Assembly: GCA_024403135.1 (NCBI GenBank)
Contig: JAKSSK010000006.1
Coordinates: forward strand, 1-50,481
Direction: 5' to 3'
DNA: 50,481 nt
DNA from: Clostridia bacterium
GTDB taxonomy: Bacteria > Bacillota > Clostridia > Peptostreptococcales > Anaerovoracaceae
Position numbers and translations under genes: made by a program. Below the pieces are notes generated by a model. It had not been told where the DNA came from. It saw only the letters and a list, made by a program, of their open reading frames with translations, and did no database searches. Of the stretch, positions 35,452 to 44,015 are shown piece by piece (position 1 is the stretch's first letter; each line of letters starts with the position of its first letter).

Positions 35452-36378
35452 ATGAGACCATTTACAGATACTGAATTAAAGGAATATATAAAGAACGCAA
35501 AGAAGTACTGCGCCAAGGGTAAGGTAGCAACATATATTCCAGCACTAGCTAGAAAGAACAAGAAGGATCTTGGTGTTTTCGTAATGCTGGAAAGCGGCGA
35601 AGAGTACGCAGCAGGAGACTATAAAGAGAAGTTCTCCATGCAGAGTGTATCAAAACCTTTTGTGCTTTTACTTGCTATGCAGGACTGGGGCATAGAAAAG
35701 GTTTTAGAAAAGGTAGGCCTTGAATCTACAGGAGATGGATTTAACTCCGTAGTAAGACTTGAAACTGCAGATACACATAAGCCTTTTAACCCAATGATCA
35801 ATGCGGGAGCAATAGCTGTAACATCAATGGTAAAGGGTAAGACTGTAGATGAAAGATTTGAAAGACTACTAAACTTCATCAGGCTAATTGCTGAGTCAGA
35901 GGATATTCACCTAAACCAGGAGATCTATGAAAGCGAACTTGCTACTGGAAACAGAAATAGGTCCTTAGCATACTTCATGGAAGGTGAAGGTTTCCTTGCA
36001 ACTCCTTCACAAGAAGCCCTAGAGGTATACTTTAAGCAGTGCTCCATAGAGGTAACGGCAAAGAACCTGGCACAGATGGGCCTATTCCTTGCTAGAGGCG
36101 GAGTGCTTAGCGATGGAACTAGAGTTGTATCTGAGGAAGAGGCTAGACTTGTTAGAAGCATCATTGCAAGCTGCGGACTATACGATGAGTCTGGAGAATT
36201 TGCTGCCAAGGTAGGCATCCCTGCAAAGTCTGGAGTAGGTGGCGGCATCATGTGCGCAATAAAGCCAGACATGGGAATAGGGATATATGGACCTGCACTT
36301 AATGCAAAGGGTAATTCCCTAGCAGGTATAGAGGTGCTAAAACAGCTGGTTAAAGATCACGACCTATGCATATATTAA
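35452..36378 (+). CDS. glsA: Glutaminase
   Basis: A 308-residue serine-lysine glutaminase that turns glutamine into glutamate and ammonia. The catalytic SxxK is in FSMQSVSKPF near residue 65, the substrate site in NPMINAGAI near residue 115, and SGVGGGI near residue 262. Length is exactly that of the family. The ATG follows AGGGAGAG. The gene may be read from the upstream DUF218 promoter; a TATAAT at 35429-35434 across the upstream stop codon may add its own. Confidence 0.95.
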   Translation: MRPFTDTELKEYIKNAKKYCAKGKVATYIPALARKNKKDLGVFVMLESGEEYAAGDYKEKFSMQSVSKPFVLLLAMQDWGIEKVLEKVGLESTGDGFNSVVRLETADTHKPFNPMINAGAIAVTSMVKGKTVDERFERLLNFIRLIAESEDIHLNQEIYESELATGNRNRSLAYFMEGEGFLATPSQEALEVYFKQCSIEVTAKNLAQMGLFLARGGVLSDGTRVVSEEEARLVRSIIASCGLYDESGEFAAKVGIPAKSGVGGGIMCAIKPDMGIGIYGPALNAKGNSLAGIEVLKQLVKDHDLCIY

Positions 36379-36384
36379 AAAAAG

Positions 36385-36410
36385 AAGACGCTAATCATTA
36401 GCGTCTTTTT
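36385..36410. terminator. Bidirectional terminator after glsA
   Basis: AAGACGCTAA pairs perfectly with TTAGCGTCTT around TCA; TTT follows on the plus strand and TCTTTTTTT on the minus strand. The stop codon of the convergent small gene is in the left arm. Confidence 0.9.
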
Positions 36411-36705
36411 CAGTGCTCAAACTACACAGGGTGCAGCCTGGATTATCGCATACGGTCTTTCCAGTACACCTATATGGTCTTTCGTCTGTAGAGATTATTA
36501 ATTTCTCTCCTTTTAGCAATGCGGATATCTTAGCGTACATTATGAAGCCTAGAAGTATTAGGGCTATGAAGTATGCTAGGTACACAGCTTCATCAAATGG
36601 AGCTGGAATATTTGCCCTTAAGAAATCCCTGCTGAAAAGTATAAGCAGTATATCTATAACCGCAATAACGAAATCTTTTATCAATGTATTAAAAACTTTT
36701 TTCAT
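36391..36705 (-). CDS. Small membrane protein with a four-cysteine tail (unknown)
   Basis: A 104-residue protein I do not recognise. Two hydrophobic segments (about 8-25 and 40-58) suggest a two-helix membrane hairpin. The C-terminal tail has four cysteines, Cys80, 86, 91 and 94 (CTGKTVCDNPGCTLC), spaced C-x5-C-x4-C-x2-C, which could bind a metal or form disulfides. GAGGTGA precedes the ATG, and it has its own promoter and terminator, so it is a real gene. Confidence 0.7.
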   Translation of the reverse strand: MKKVFNTLIKDFVIAVIDILLILFSRDFLRANIPAPFDEAVYLAYFIALILLGFIMYAKISALLKGEKLIISTDERPYRCTGKTVCDNPGCTLCSLSTEKDAND

Positions 36706-36724
36706 AATTCACCTCACACTGTTT

Positions 36725-36753
36725 ATTTTACGCCACAAAAATAGTATAATCAA
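36725..36753 (-). promoter_or_regulatory. Promoter of the small Cys-rich membrane protein gene
   Basis: On the minus strand TTGATT (36748-36753), 17 bases, TAAAAT (36725-36730). It overlaps a plus-strand TATAAT at 36745-36750 that may serve the RND operon. Confidence 0.55.
36745..36750 (+). promoter_or_regulatory. Probable -10 of the RND operon
   Basis: Perfect TATAAT, 31 bases before the first gene of the operon. The -35 region (TTTATT at 36722-36727, 17-base spacing) is poor. Confidence 0.4.
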
Positions 36754-36781
36754 TGAATAATATACACATTGGAGAAGAAAA

Positions 36782-37069
36782 GTGACAAACGAGAAAATGA
36801 TGATACTTCTGCCAATAATTGCAGCCCTAGGAATATTCCTGGCAAGCATAGTTAGAAGTATGAAGATAAAGAGAAAAGCCATCTATGAAATAGAGGCCAT
36901 GATAAGGGCAAACAAGTCAAAGTTCAAGAAGGAACTTAAGCTTACAGGAATGGGTAAGCCAAAGGAACTTGATGTGTTGCTTCAGGGCCACGGCTACGAC
37001 AAGACCACCAGAAAGCTGGTGATGAAAGCTCTTTTAAACATATATAAGAAGGATCACGGATTGATATGA
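36782..37069 (+). CDS. Small membrane-anchored protein, first gene of the RND operon (unknown)
   Basis: A 95-residue protein I do not recognise. One membrane helix (about 6-24) is followed by a basic, helical region with KSKFKKELKLTGMGKPKELDVLLQ in two parts, probably cytoplasmic. The start is GTG, set by GGAGAAG six bases upstream; ATG codons at positions 6 and 7 are less well placed. It overlaps the next gene as ATGA. Conservation and context (RND permease two genes downstream) make a real gene likely. Confidence 0.65.
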   Translation: MTNEKMMILLPIIAALGIFLASIVRSMKIKRKAIYEIEAMIRANKSKFKKELKLTGMGKPKELDVLLQGHGYDKTTRKLVMKALLNIYKKDHGLI

Positions 37070-37284
37070 AAGATTTATGGAAAGATGTTTCTATTGGCCA
37101 GATAATGAGGGATGAAAAAATATCTAAGGCCATTTTGGAAATAGTAAAGGAGGATGAGTTTCTAACTAGATACTTTACCACCTTCGGTAAAAATGCAAAG
37201 CACAGCTTTTCAGAGATAGAGGACGGCTTTGCAGTAGATAAGGAAACCCTAGAAAGGATAAGAGAATGCCTAAATTCAGTGTAA
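37066..37284 (+). CDS. Small cytoplasmic protein of the RND operon (unknown)
   Basis: A 72-residue, acidic, soluble-looking protein (MKDLWKDVSIGQIMRDEKIS at the start, then a run of predicted helices). I do not recognise it. Its ATG overlaps the stop of the preceding gene by four bases and its last 19 bases overlap the start of the RND permease gene, so all three are translationally linked. Confidence 0.6.
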   Translation: MKDLWKDVSIGQIMRDEKISKAILEIVKEDEFLTRYFTTFGKNAKHSFSEIEDGFAVDKETLERIRECLNSV

Positions 37285-40200
37285 AAAAACCATTAACAAT
37301 ATTCGTGTCGGTGGTACTGATCATCGTGCTGGGAATAGTGTCGTTTATCAAGATGACACCAGACCTACTTCCTAGCATAGATATGCCATACGTTGTTGTA
37401 ATGACAACATATCCAGGAGCATCGCCAGAGAAGGTCCAGACTGAGGTAACTAAACCTCTTGAGCAGAGCCTAGCAACCCTAGACAACATCAAGAACGTTC
37501 AGTCCATGTCAGGGGAAAACTTCTCCGTTGTATTCCTAGAGTTCACCAACGACGTTAACATGGACACGGTGTCAGTTGACATCATGAGTAACATCGACCT
37601 AATAAAAGGTGCCTGGAACGAAAATGTATCTAGCCCGTTCATCCTAAAGATGAACCCAAATATGATACCCGTTCTTGTTGCTGCGGTAAGCTATGAAGGA
37701 AAGGACACCAAGGAGCTTTCACAGTTCGTAAAGGATGAAATCCTAGATAAGCTTACAGGAACTACAGGCGTTGCCAAGGTAGATGCATCAGGTCTAATTG
37801 AGACAACCATCAACGTTACCATCAGCCAGGAGAAGATAGATAGACTAAACAATAGGCTACTTGGCAAGGTAAACGGAGCTTTAGCTGATGCACAGATTAA
37901 GCTTTTAGATGGACAAAAGCAGCTAGACAAGGCTAAGTCAGAGCTTAACCAAAAGAAGAACGACCTAAACAATGCAAAGGATGGAGCTTACGATCAGCTA
38001 GCTCAAGGAAAGGCGGAGCTTAATGCAGGAATTGCTCAGGTAAGCGCACTTAATACTCAGATACAGTTACTGGAGGGAAATGTAACTGCCCTTGAGCAGC
38101 AGCTAGCTATGGCAAGAAGGGGCCAGCTTCTAGGAGCAAACATCATCAACATTACAGCTCAGCTTGAAACGGATAGGGCAATGCTTAGCGCTCTTAAGGA
38201 AAGCCTAGGAGATGCCAATAGCCAGCTAGCCCAATTAAAGGCAGCATACGCTCAGGCTGAAAAGGGAAGCTATACAGCAATCGAGCAGTTCAGCAATTTC
38301 GGCCAGCAGCTTCAAGCAGGAGAAAAGCAGCTTCTTGAAAGCCAGAAGGCTCTAGATGAAGGAAAGAAGCAGATGAGAACTTCTGCAAAGGAAGCTTTAG
38401 ACAAGGCTAACGTATCTGGATACATCACCATGGATACAGTTTCAGGCATACTGAAGGCTCAAAACTTCAACATGCCTGCAGGCTACGTTGCATCTGGGGA
38501 GGATAAGGTCTTAGTCAGCGTAGGAGATGAAATATCCTCTATAGCCCAGACAAAGAATCTACCTCTATTCAATGTAGATGGCATTGGTGAGATAAAACTA
38601 AAAGACGTTGCTGATGTAGCTTTAATAGATAACTCAAAGGAAGTATACGGAAACATCAATGGACATAGCGGAGTTCTACTAACATTTAACAAGCAGAGTA
38701 ACTTTGCAACCACAGTTTCCGCTAAGAACATCCAGGACAAGTTCGAAAGCTTACAGGATAAGTACCCTGGACTTGAGTTCACCACTTTGATGAGCCAGGG
38801 GGACTACATATATATAATCATCAATTCAATTCTTTCAAGTTTAGCTTGGGGCGCACTGTTTGCAATCCTAATCCTACTGCTATTCTTAAGGAATATTAGA
38901 CCAACAATTATCACAATTTTGTCAATCCCTATCAGTTTAACATTTGCAATAGTGCTGATGTACTTCACAGGGGTTACAATCAACATGATGTCACTATCGG
39001 GACTAGCCATATCTGTAGGTATGCTGGTGGATAACTCGGTAGTAGTAATGGAAAATACCTTCAGGCTCCGCAGACAGGGAGTGCCCCCACACAAGGCTGC
39101 AGTTGCAGGTGCAAAGCAGGTAGCTATGGCTATCACATCATCTACACTTACAACCATCTGCGTATTCCTACCACTGGTCTTCACAGACGGAATGGTAAGA
39201 AGCCTTGCTCAGGATATGGCACTTACTCTATGCTATGCCCTATTTGCCAGCCTGTTCATAGCCCTTACACTGGTACCTTCAATGTCATCATTGATGCTGA
39301 CAGGTCCTGTTAAGGAAGATTCGGAGAAGTTCGTAAATGTAGTAGAAAAGTACAAGAAGGCTGTAGCCTGGGGACTAGACCACAAGAAGTCAGTTCTTGG
39401 TGGCGCATTAATTGCACTAGCTTTATGCCTAGGAATTTCTCTAGCAAAGGGCTTCATCTTCATACCTAACATGTCCACTCCAATGCTAAGTGGATCAATA
39501 CAGACCGATGAAGAAGCAACCTTAGAGGATACAATGGCTGTATCCGATGAAGTAATAGATAGAATCATGAAGGTTGATGGAGTAGTGGACTGCGGCGGAA
39601 TGCTGGCATCCTCATCAAACTTTGGAATAGACCTTGGCTCAGGTCAAGAGTCTCACGTAGTCACCCTATACCTTCTTCTAGATGAACACACATCTAGATC
39701 AAACGATGAAATAGGTGAAGACATTAGAAATGCTTGTAAGGGTCTAGACTGCACCGTAGATATTGTTACATCTTCTAGCATTACTGAGTACACATCGGCT
39801 CTAGGCGGTGAAGGAATTGGACTTAAGCTTTACTCGGAAGACCAGCACAAGCTGCAGGATGCTGCAAAGCTGGTTAGCAAGGGGCTAAAGGACCTTGAAG
39901 GAGTTAAGGAAGTAGACGATGGAATCCAGGATCTGGATAAGGAATACCACCTTGCTGTAGACAAGGCTAAGGCTGCAAAGCATGGCCTTACCGTAGCTCA
40001 GGTCTACATGGCTGTAGCAGATAAATTAAATGGAACTACTAATGCAACCACAATTAGCTGGGAAGGATCAAACTACCAGATCAACGTGGAAAAGGCAGAT
40101 AAGGATAAGGTAAGTATCGACGACGTTCTAAACACTGAGGTTACTGGTGAAACAGGAAAGGCCAAGGTTAAGGACGTAGCAAAAGTTGAGGATACCACAT

Positions 40201-40916
40201 CCTTAGGTTCAATACAAAGACATAACCAAAAGACATACCTACCAATTAACGCAAAACTAAAGGACGGATACAACGTAACTCTAGTTGCGGATAAGGCAAG
40301 GGATATGATGGACAAGATCGAAATGCCAAAGGGCGTAACCTTTGAATTCGATGGTGAAAACGAGACAATCATGGATGCCATGAAGCAGCTTCTAGAGATG
40401 TTCCTACTTGGCATAGTTCTGGTTTACGGAATTATGGCATGTCAGTTCCAGTCTCTGAAGTCGCCATTCATCATCATCTTCACAATACCTCTTGCAATTA
40501 CAGGTGGACTTCTTGGCCTAATCTTAACAGGCAAGGAAATTAGCGCTGTTGCTATGCTAGGATTCATAATGTTAGCAGGTATAATCGTAAACAACGGTAT
40601 AGTCCTAGTAGACTATATCAATCAGCTTAGGGCTAGTGGCCTATCCAAGAGGGATGCAATCATCCAAGGTGGAGTTACTAGAATTAGGCCAATACTGATG
40701 ACAACCTTAACTACAGTATTCGGACTGATAGTTATGGCTATAGGCAAGACTGCAGGAACCGATACGATGCAGCCAATAGCAATCGTATGTATCGGAGGCC
40801 TTCTATACGCTACTCTTCTAACCCTATTCGTAATACCTTGTATCTACGATATCCTAAACAAGGAAGAGTTTAAGCAGTTAACTGAAGAAGACTTAGATAT
40901 TGCTGGAATAATATAA
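37266..40916 (+). CDS. RND-family permease with coiled-coil insertion
   Basis: A 1216-residue RND transporter of the AcrB/SwrC type. TM1 is at about 10-30, the family segment PSIDMPYVVVMTTYPGASPE follows, and TM4 carries GMLVDNSVVVMEN, the proton-relay motif with one Asp. The second half repeats the fold (GIMACQFQSLKSPF, MLAGIIVNNGIVLVDYINQLR). About 180 residues (about 200-380) of Gln/Ala/Leu/Lys-rich coiled coil interrupt the first extracytoplasmic domain; ordinary members are about 1030-1065 long. No membrane-fusion adaptor or outer-membrane channel gene is nearby. Cargo unknown. Confidence 0.88.
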   Translation: MPKFSVKKPLTIFVSVVLIIVLGIVSFIKMTPDLLPSIDMPYVVVMTTYPGASPEKVQTEVTKPLEQSLATLDNIKNVQSMSGENFSVVFLEFTNDVNMDTVSVDIMSNIDLIKGAWNENVSSPFILKMNPNMIPVLVAAVSYEGKDTKELSQFVKDEILDKLTGTTGVAKVDASGLIETTINVTISQEKIDRLNNRLLGKVNGALADAQIKLLDGQKQLDKAKSELNQKKNDLNNAKDGAYDQLAQGKAELNAGIAQVSALNTQIQLLEGNVTALEQQLAMARRGQLLGANIINITAQLETDRAMLSALKESLGDANSQLAQLKAAYAQAEKGSYTAIEQFSNFGQQLQAGEKQLLESQKALDEGKKQMRTSAKEALDKANVSGYITMDTVSGILKAQNFNMPAGYVASGEDKVLVSVGDEISSIAQTKNLPLFNVDGIGEIKLKDVADVALIDNSKEVYGNINGHSGVLLTFNKQSNFATTVSAKNIQDKFESLQDKYPGLEFTTLMSQGDYIYIIINSILSSLAWGALFAILILLLFLRNIRPTIITILSIPISLTFAIVLMYFTGVTINMMSLSGLAISVGMLVDNSVVVMENTFRLRRQGVPPHKAAVAGAKQVAMAITSSTLTTICVFLPLVFTDGMVRSLAQDMALTLCYALFASLFIALTLVPSMSSLMLTGPVKEDSEKFVNVVEKYKKAVAWGLDHKKSVLGGALIALALCLGISLAKGFIFIPNMSTPMLSGSIQTDEEATLEDTMAVSDEVIDRIMKVDGVVDCGGMLASSSNFGIDLGSGQESHVVTLYLLLDEHTSRSNDEIGEDIRNACKGLDCTVDIVTSSSITEYTSALGGEGIGLKLYSEDQHKLQDAAKLVSKGLKDLEGVKEVDDGIQDLDKEYHLAVDKAKAAKHGLTVAQVYMAVADKLNGTTNATTISWEGSNYQINVEKADKDKVSIDDVLNTEVTGETGKAKVKDVAKVEDTTSLGSIQRHNQKTYLPINAKLKDGYNVTLVADKARDMMDKIEMPKGVTFEFDGENETIMDAMKQLLEMFLLGIVLVYGIMACQFQSLKSPFIIIFTIPLAITGGLLGLILTGKEISAVAMLGFIMLAGIIVNNGIVLVDYINQLRASGLSKRDAIIQGGVTRIRPILMTTLTTVFGLIVMAIGKTAGTDTMQPIAIVCIGGLLYATLLTLFVIPCIYDILNKEEFKQLTEEDLDIAGII

Positions 40917-40926
40917 GGAGAAGATT

Positions 40927-41841
40927 ATGGAAAAAGGATTTTTTAAATCATCTGACGGCATTAACGACATCGCTTGGTATATTTTTCCTTGTGAAAATCC
41001 AAAGGGAATAGTTCAGATTTCCCATGGTATGCAGGAATATCTACTGAGATACGAAGACTTAGCAAACTACCTTAACCAAAATGGTTATGTAGTCTGCGGT
41101 AACGACCACCTAGGTCACGGTGCTTCTGCAAAGGAAGGGGACCTTGGCTTCATGGGTGAAAAGGATGGATATAACCACGTGGTACAGGACCTATACAAGA
41201 TGACTGAACTTATCAAGGAAAGATATCCTGACCTACCTATCTACCTACACGGTCACTCCATGGGAAGCTTCTTTGGCAGATACTATGCAGCTCTTTATCC
41301 AAATGAGCTAAAGGGCCTTATCATCGAAGGTACAGGTGGACCTAATCCTCTAGGAGGAATAGGCATTACCCTTACTAAGCTTTTAATTAAACTTAAAGGT
41401 GCAAAGAAGCCTTCACCTTTCATCGAAAACCTTGCTTTTGGAGCATACACAAAGAGAATAGAAGATGCTAAGACTGGCAAGGAATGGGTAACTAGGGATC
41501 CAGTGCTATTCGAAAAGTATGTAAACGACCCTTGGTGTAACTACAGCTTCACGCTAGCTGGATACAAGGATCTAATGAGCGTACTTCAAACAGTAAACGA
41601 CAAGTCCTGGGCACCTAAGATCAGAAAGGATATGCCAGTATACGTGGTAAGCGGCAAGGAAGACCCTGTAGGCGAATACGGTAAGGGCGTAGAAGCTGTA
41701 TACCAGATGCTAGTAGATGCTGGAGTAAAGGATGTAACATTAAAACTTTACGAAGATGCTAGACACGAAGTTCACAATGAACTAATAGAAGTAAGAAAGA
41801 AGTTCTACCAAGATTTACTTGGTTGGATAGAGAAACATTAA
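40927..41841 (+). CDS. Alpha/beta hydrolase, monoacylglycerol-lipase type
   Basis: A 304-residue serine hydrolase of the Hydrolase_4 group. The oxyanion segment ISHGMQEY and the nucleophile elbow HGHSMGSFF are near residues 36 and 110; the acid is likely the Asp in GKEDPVG near 247, and the base the His in DARHEVHNE near 280. Enzymes of this group release fatty acids from monoacylglycerols or lysophospholipids. No signal peptide, so cytoplasmic. AAGGAGAAG precedes the ATG; it sits 10 bases after the RND gene. Confidence 0.85.
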   Translation: MEKGFFKSSDGINDIAWYIFPCENPKGIVQISHGMQEYLLRYEDLANYLNQNGYVVCGNDHLGHGASAKEGDLGFMGEKDGYNHVVQDLYKMTELIKERYPDLPIYLHGHSMGSFFGRYYAALYPNELKGLIIEGTGGPNPLGGIGITLTKLLIKLKGAKKPSPFIENLAFGAYTKRIEDAKTGKEWVTRDPVLFEKYVNDPWCNYSFTLAGYKDLMSVLQTVNDKSWAPKIRKDMPVYVVSGKEDPVGEYGKGVEAVYQMLVDAGVKDVTLKLYEDARHEVHNELIEVRKKFYQDLLGWIEKH

Positions 41842-41842
41842 T

Positions 41843-43330
41843 ATGAGAAGAAAAATATTAGTAATATTACTTGCCCTATGTGTCACATTCTCATTTACGG
41901 GAATGTCATTTGCGGACACTGGAGCATCACAATACGCTGACCAAAGCTTTTATGGAAACTTTGAGCAGGCTTTGGACTATGCCAAAGATAAACTAATAAA
42001 TAAATCTGGAAGCTTCCAGGTATTCTATTACACCGACGATGAAAACTTCCTGAAGAACAACAACAGGAAGACCATGGAAGCTGAGCTATTTAAGCACACA
42101 GGCAAGGGAAACGAGGGAGACTATCTTTACCTAAGCATGAAGGATGGCTTCTCCTGTGGCATTGACCCTGTGCTTTTCACTAAAGATATGGTTGGTGGAG
42201 GCGGCCTTCCTCCTGCATCGGACTTTAACGGATACAAGTACATGGTAATCATGACCTTCTACACCAGCTATTACTTAACTAAGGATCAGGAGGATGCGGT
42301 TACTTCAAAGTTAAAGGAAGCTGAAAAGAGCCTTAACCTAGCAGGATTAAGTGACTATGAAAAGGTTGAAAAGATATATACATACGTTACAGATAACGTA
42401 AAGTATGGCGGAAATTCAGATCTTCAGTTCACAAGCTATGGTGCAGCTGTAGATAACCTAGCTGTATGTGAAGGCTTTGCAACACTTCTTTACAGAATGC
42501 TTTTAGATCAAGGCATTGATGCAAGGATAATTACTTCCGAGGACAAGAACCACGCATGGAACATAGTAAGACTGGGAAATGCTTACTACTACCTAGATTC
42601 AACTTGGGATAGAACTGAAAAGTATGACAAGGTTTCAAGAAACTACTTCCTAAAGGGTAAATCAGATTTTACTGATCACGAATGCACAGACTCTCAGTAT
42701 GCTGATGAGGATTTCCAAAAGAAATATCCTCTAGCTAATGCAGCATACAACAAGGAAAACCCTGAGGAAGCAGCTCACTTCTTAAGCGACTGGAAGGTTG
42801 TAACTAAACCTACATGCGTATTAAGCGGAGTAGAAAAGAGAACTTGTGACTGTGGATATTCTGAAGAAAGAGTAATTCCTGCACTTGACCACACAGTAAA
42901 GCACGTTGAAGCTAAGGCTGCAACTACTAAGGCTACTGGTAACAAGGAATACTACTACTGTGAAGACTGTGATAAATACTTCTTAGATGCTAACTGCACT
43001 AAGGAAACTACACTTAGCGATGTAACAATTGCAAAGCTAATCTCTAAGTCACAGAAAATAACTACTAAGAAGATTTCAACATACAAGGCATCTAACCTTA
43101 AGAAGAAAGCTAAGACCTTCAGCCTAGGAGCTAAGGCAAAGGGTAAGCTTACATACAAGGTTACAGTAGGAAAGTCAAAGAACATTACAGTCTCCAAGGC
43201 TGGTAAGGTTACTCTAAAGAAGGGATGCAAGAAGGGAGCATACAAGGTAAAGATTTCTGCAGCATCACTAAAGAGCGGCAAGTACTACTACAAGGCCACA
43301 AGCAAGACAGTAACAATAAAGGTTAAATAG
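41843..43330 (+). CDS. Secreted transglutaminase-like protein
   Basis: A 495-residue exported protein. A signal peptide (residues 1-24, cut likely after MSFA) is followed by an unassigned region and a transglutaminase-like core with Cys209 (AVCEGFATLLYRML), His237 (NHAWNIV) and Asp252 (YYLDSTWDR), the papain-like triad. The C-terminal part has a cysteine-rich module (residues about 310-395, TCVLSGVEKRTCDCGYSEER, YYYCEDCDKYF) and a lysine-rich beta domain repeated in style with Ig-like wall proteins. It may cut or cross-link wall or surface proteins. It starts one base after the hydrolase stop. Confidence 0.82.
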   Translation: MRRKILVILLALCVTFSFTGMSFADTGASQYADQSFYGNFEQALDYAKDKLINKSGSFQVFYYTDDENFLKNNNRKTMEAELFKHTGKGNEGDYLYLSMKDGFSCGIDPVLFTKDMVGGGGLPPASDFNGYKYMVIMTFYTSYYLTKDQEDAVTSKLKEAEKSLNLAGLSDYEKVEKIYTYVTDNVKYGGNSDLQFTSYGAAVDNLAVCEGFATLLYRMLLDQGIDARIITSEDKNHAWNIVRLGNAYYYLDSTWDRTEKYDKVSRNYFLKGKSDFTDHECTDSQYADEDFQKKYPLANAAYNKENPEEAAHFLSDWKVVTKPTCVLSGVEKRTCDCGYSEERVIPALDHTVKHVEAKAATTKATGNKEYYYCEDCDKYFLDANCTKETTLSDVTIAKLISKSQKITTKKISTYKASNLKKKAKTFSLGAKAKGKLTYKVTVGKSKNITVSKAGKVTLKKGCKKGAYKVKISAASLKSGKYYYKATSKTVTIKVK

Positions 43331-43338
43331 AAATAGTA

Positions 43339-43362
43339 AAGACCTAGCATTCGCTAGGTCTT
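43339..43362. terminator. Bidirectional terminator between the transglutaminase gene and rnhA
   Basis: AAGACCTAGC pairs perfectly with GCTAGGTCTT around ATTC; ATTTC follows on the plus strand and TACTATTTC on the minus strand. The rnhA stop codon is inside the stem. Confidence 0.82.
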
Positions 43363-43898
43363 ATTTCATCCATGGCTATATTGCATAGCTCATCTGCTCT
43401 GTTGTTCATGGTGGTTACGTACTTAAAATCTTCGTATGAGAACTTTGACGTATTCCACTCTAAGAACTTCTGGTAAAGCTTATCCAGGTCAAGGGTCTTG
43501 CTGTTTAGATTAACGTGTCCCTTTACTCTGTAGAAGGTTACGCTGTGTTTTCTAACTAATTGTAGCAGCTCCTTCCAAAGATCCTGGTTTTCTACATCTT
43601 TCTTCTGAGAGTTCTTCCATCCATTCTTTTCCCAGGACTCATACCACTTTTCTCTAAAGCAGTTCATTACGTAGGAGCTATCTGAGAAAACTTCTATAGT
43701 TAGGTTCTCCCTGTTCAGCGCCTTAAAAGCTTCTATTACTGCAGTAAGCTCCATCCTGTTGTTGGTGGTGTTTAGCATACTACCTTTAAGCTCTTTCTTG
43801 GAATCGCCGTACTCTAAAACTGCGCCCCATCCGCCTATATTTTCTTCGTTCTGATTACCGGAGCAAGCTCCGTCTGTATATATTCTTAAAATCTTCAT
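43344..43898 (-). CDS. rnhA: Ribonuclease HI
   Basis: A 184-residue RNase H. The catalytic residues are in IYTDGACSGN (Asp), NNRMELTAVIEA (Glu), VFSDSSYV (Asp) and NNRADELCN (Asp). Between GHVNLN and NNRADEL there is an extra segment of about 35 residues compared with Escherichia coli RNase HI; I believe this longer form occurs in other Clostridia. It removes RNA from RNA-DNA hybrids. The ATG at 43898 starts the conserved MKILRIYTDGA; no ribosome-binding site is present and a -10 element lies six bases upstream. Confidence 0.92.
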   Translation of the reverse strand: MKILRIYTDGACSGNQNEENIGGWGAVLEYGDSKKELKGSMLNTTNNRMELTAVIEAFKALNRENLTIEVFSDSSYVMNCFREKWYESWEKNGWKNSQKKDVENQDLWKELLQLVRKHSVTFYRVKGHVNLNSKTLDLDKLYQKFLEWNTSKFSYEDFKYVTTMNNRADELCNIAMDEIRPSEC

Positions 43899-43904
43899 GG
43901 GTAT

Positions 43905-43932
43905 AGTATATAGCAAATGCATTTTTTGTACA
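43905..43932 (-). promoter_or_regulatory. rnhA promoter, leaderless arrangement
   Basis: On the minus strand TATACT (43905-43910) ends six bases before the ATG. A -35 candidate is TGTACA (43927-43932) at 16-base spacing. Transcription would begin at or next to the start codon. Confidence 0.5.
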
Positions 43933-43937
43933 ATGTA

Positions 43938-43966
43938 TTGTTTTTAGTACATAAAAGTGATATAAT
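43938..43966 (+). promoter_or_regulatory. Promoter of walJ-rlmH-nhaA
   Basis: TTGTTT (43938-43943), 17 bases, perfect TATAAT (43961-43966), about 50 bases before the walJ start. Confidence 0.6.
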
Positions 43967-44015
43967 AATACTGTTATTTGTAAACAAAAAATCATTGAGA
44001 TAAAGGACTAAATTA

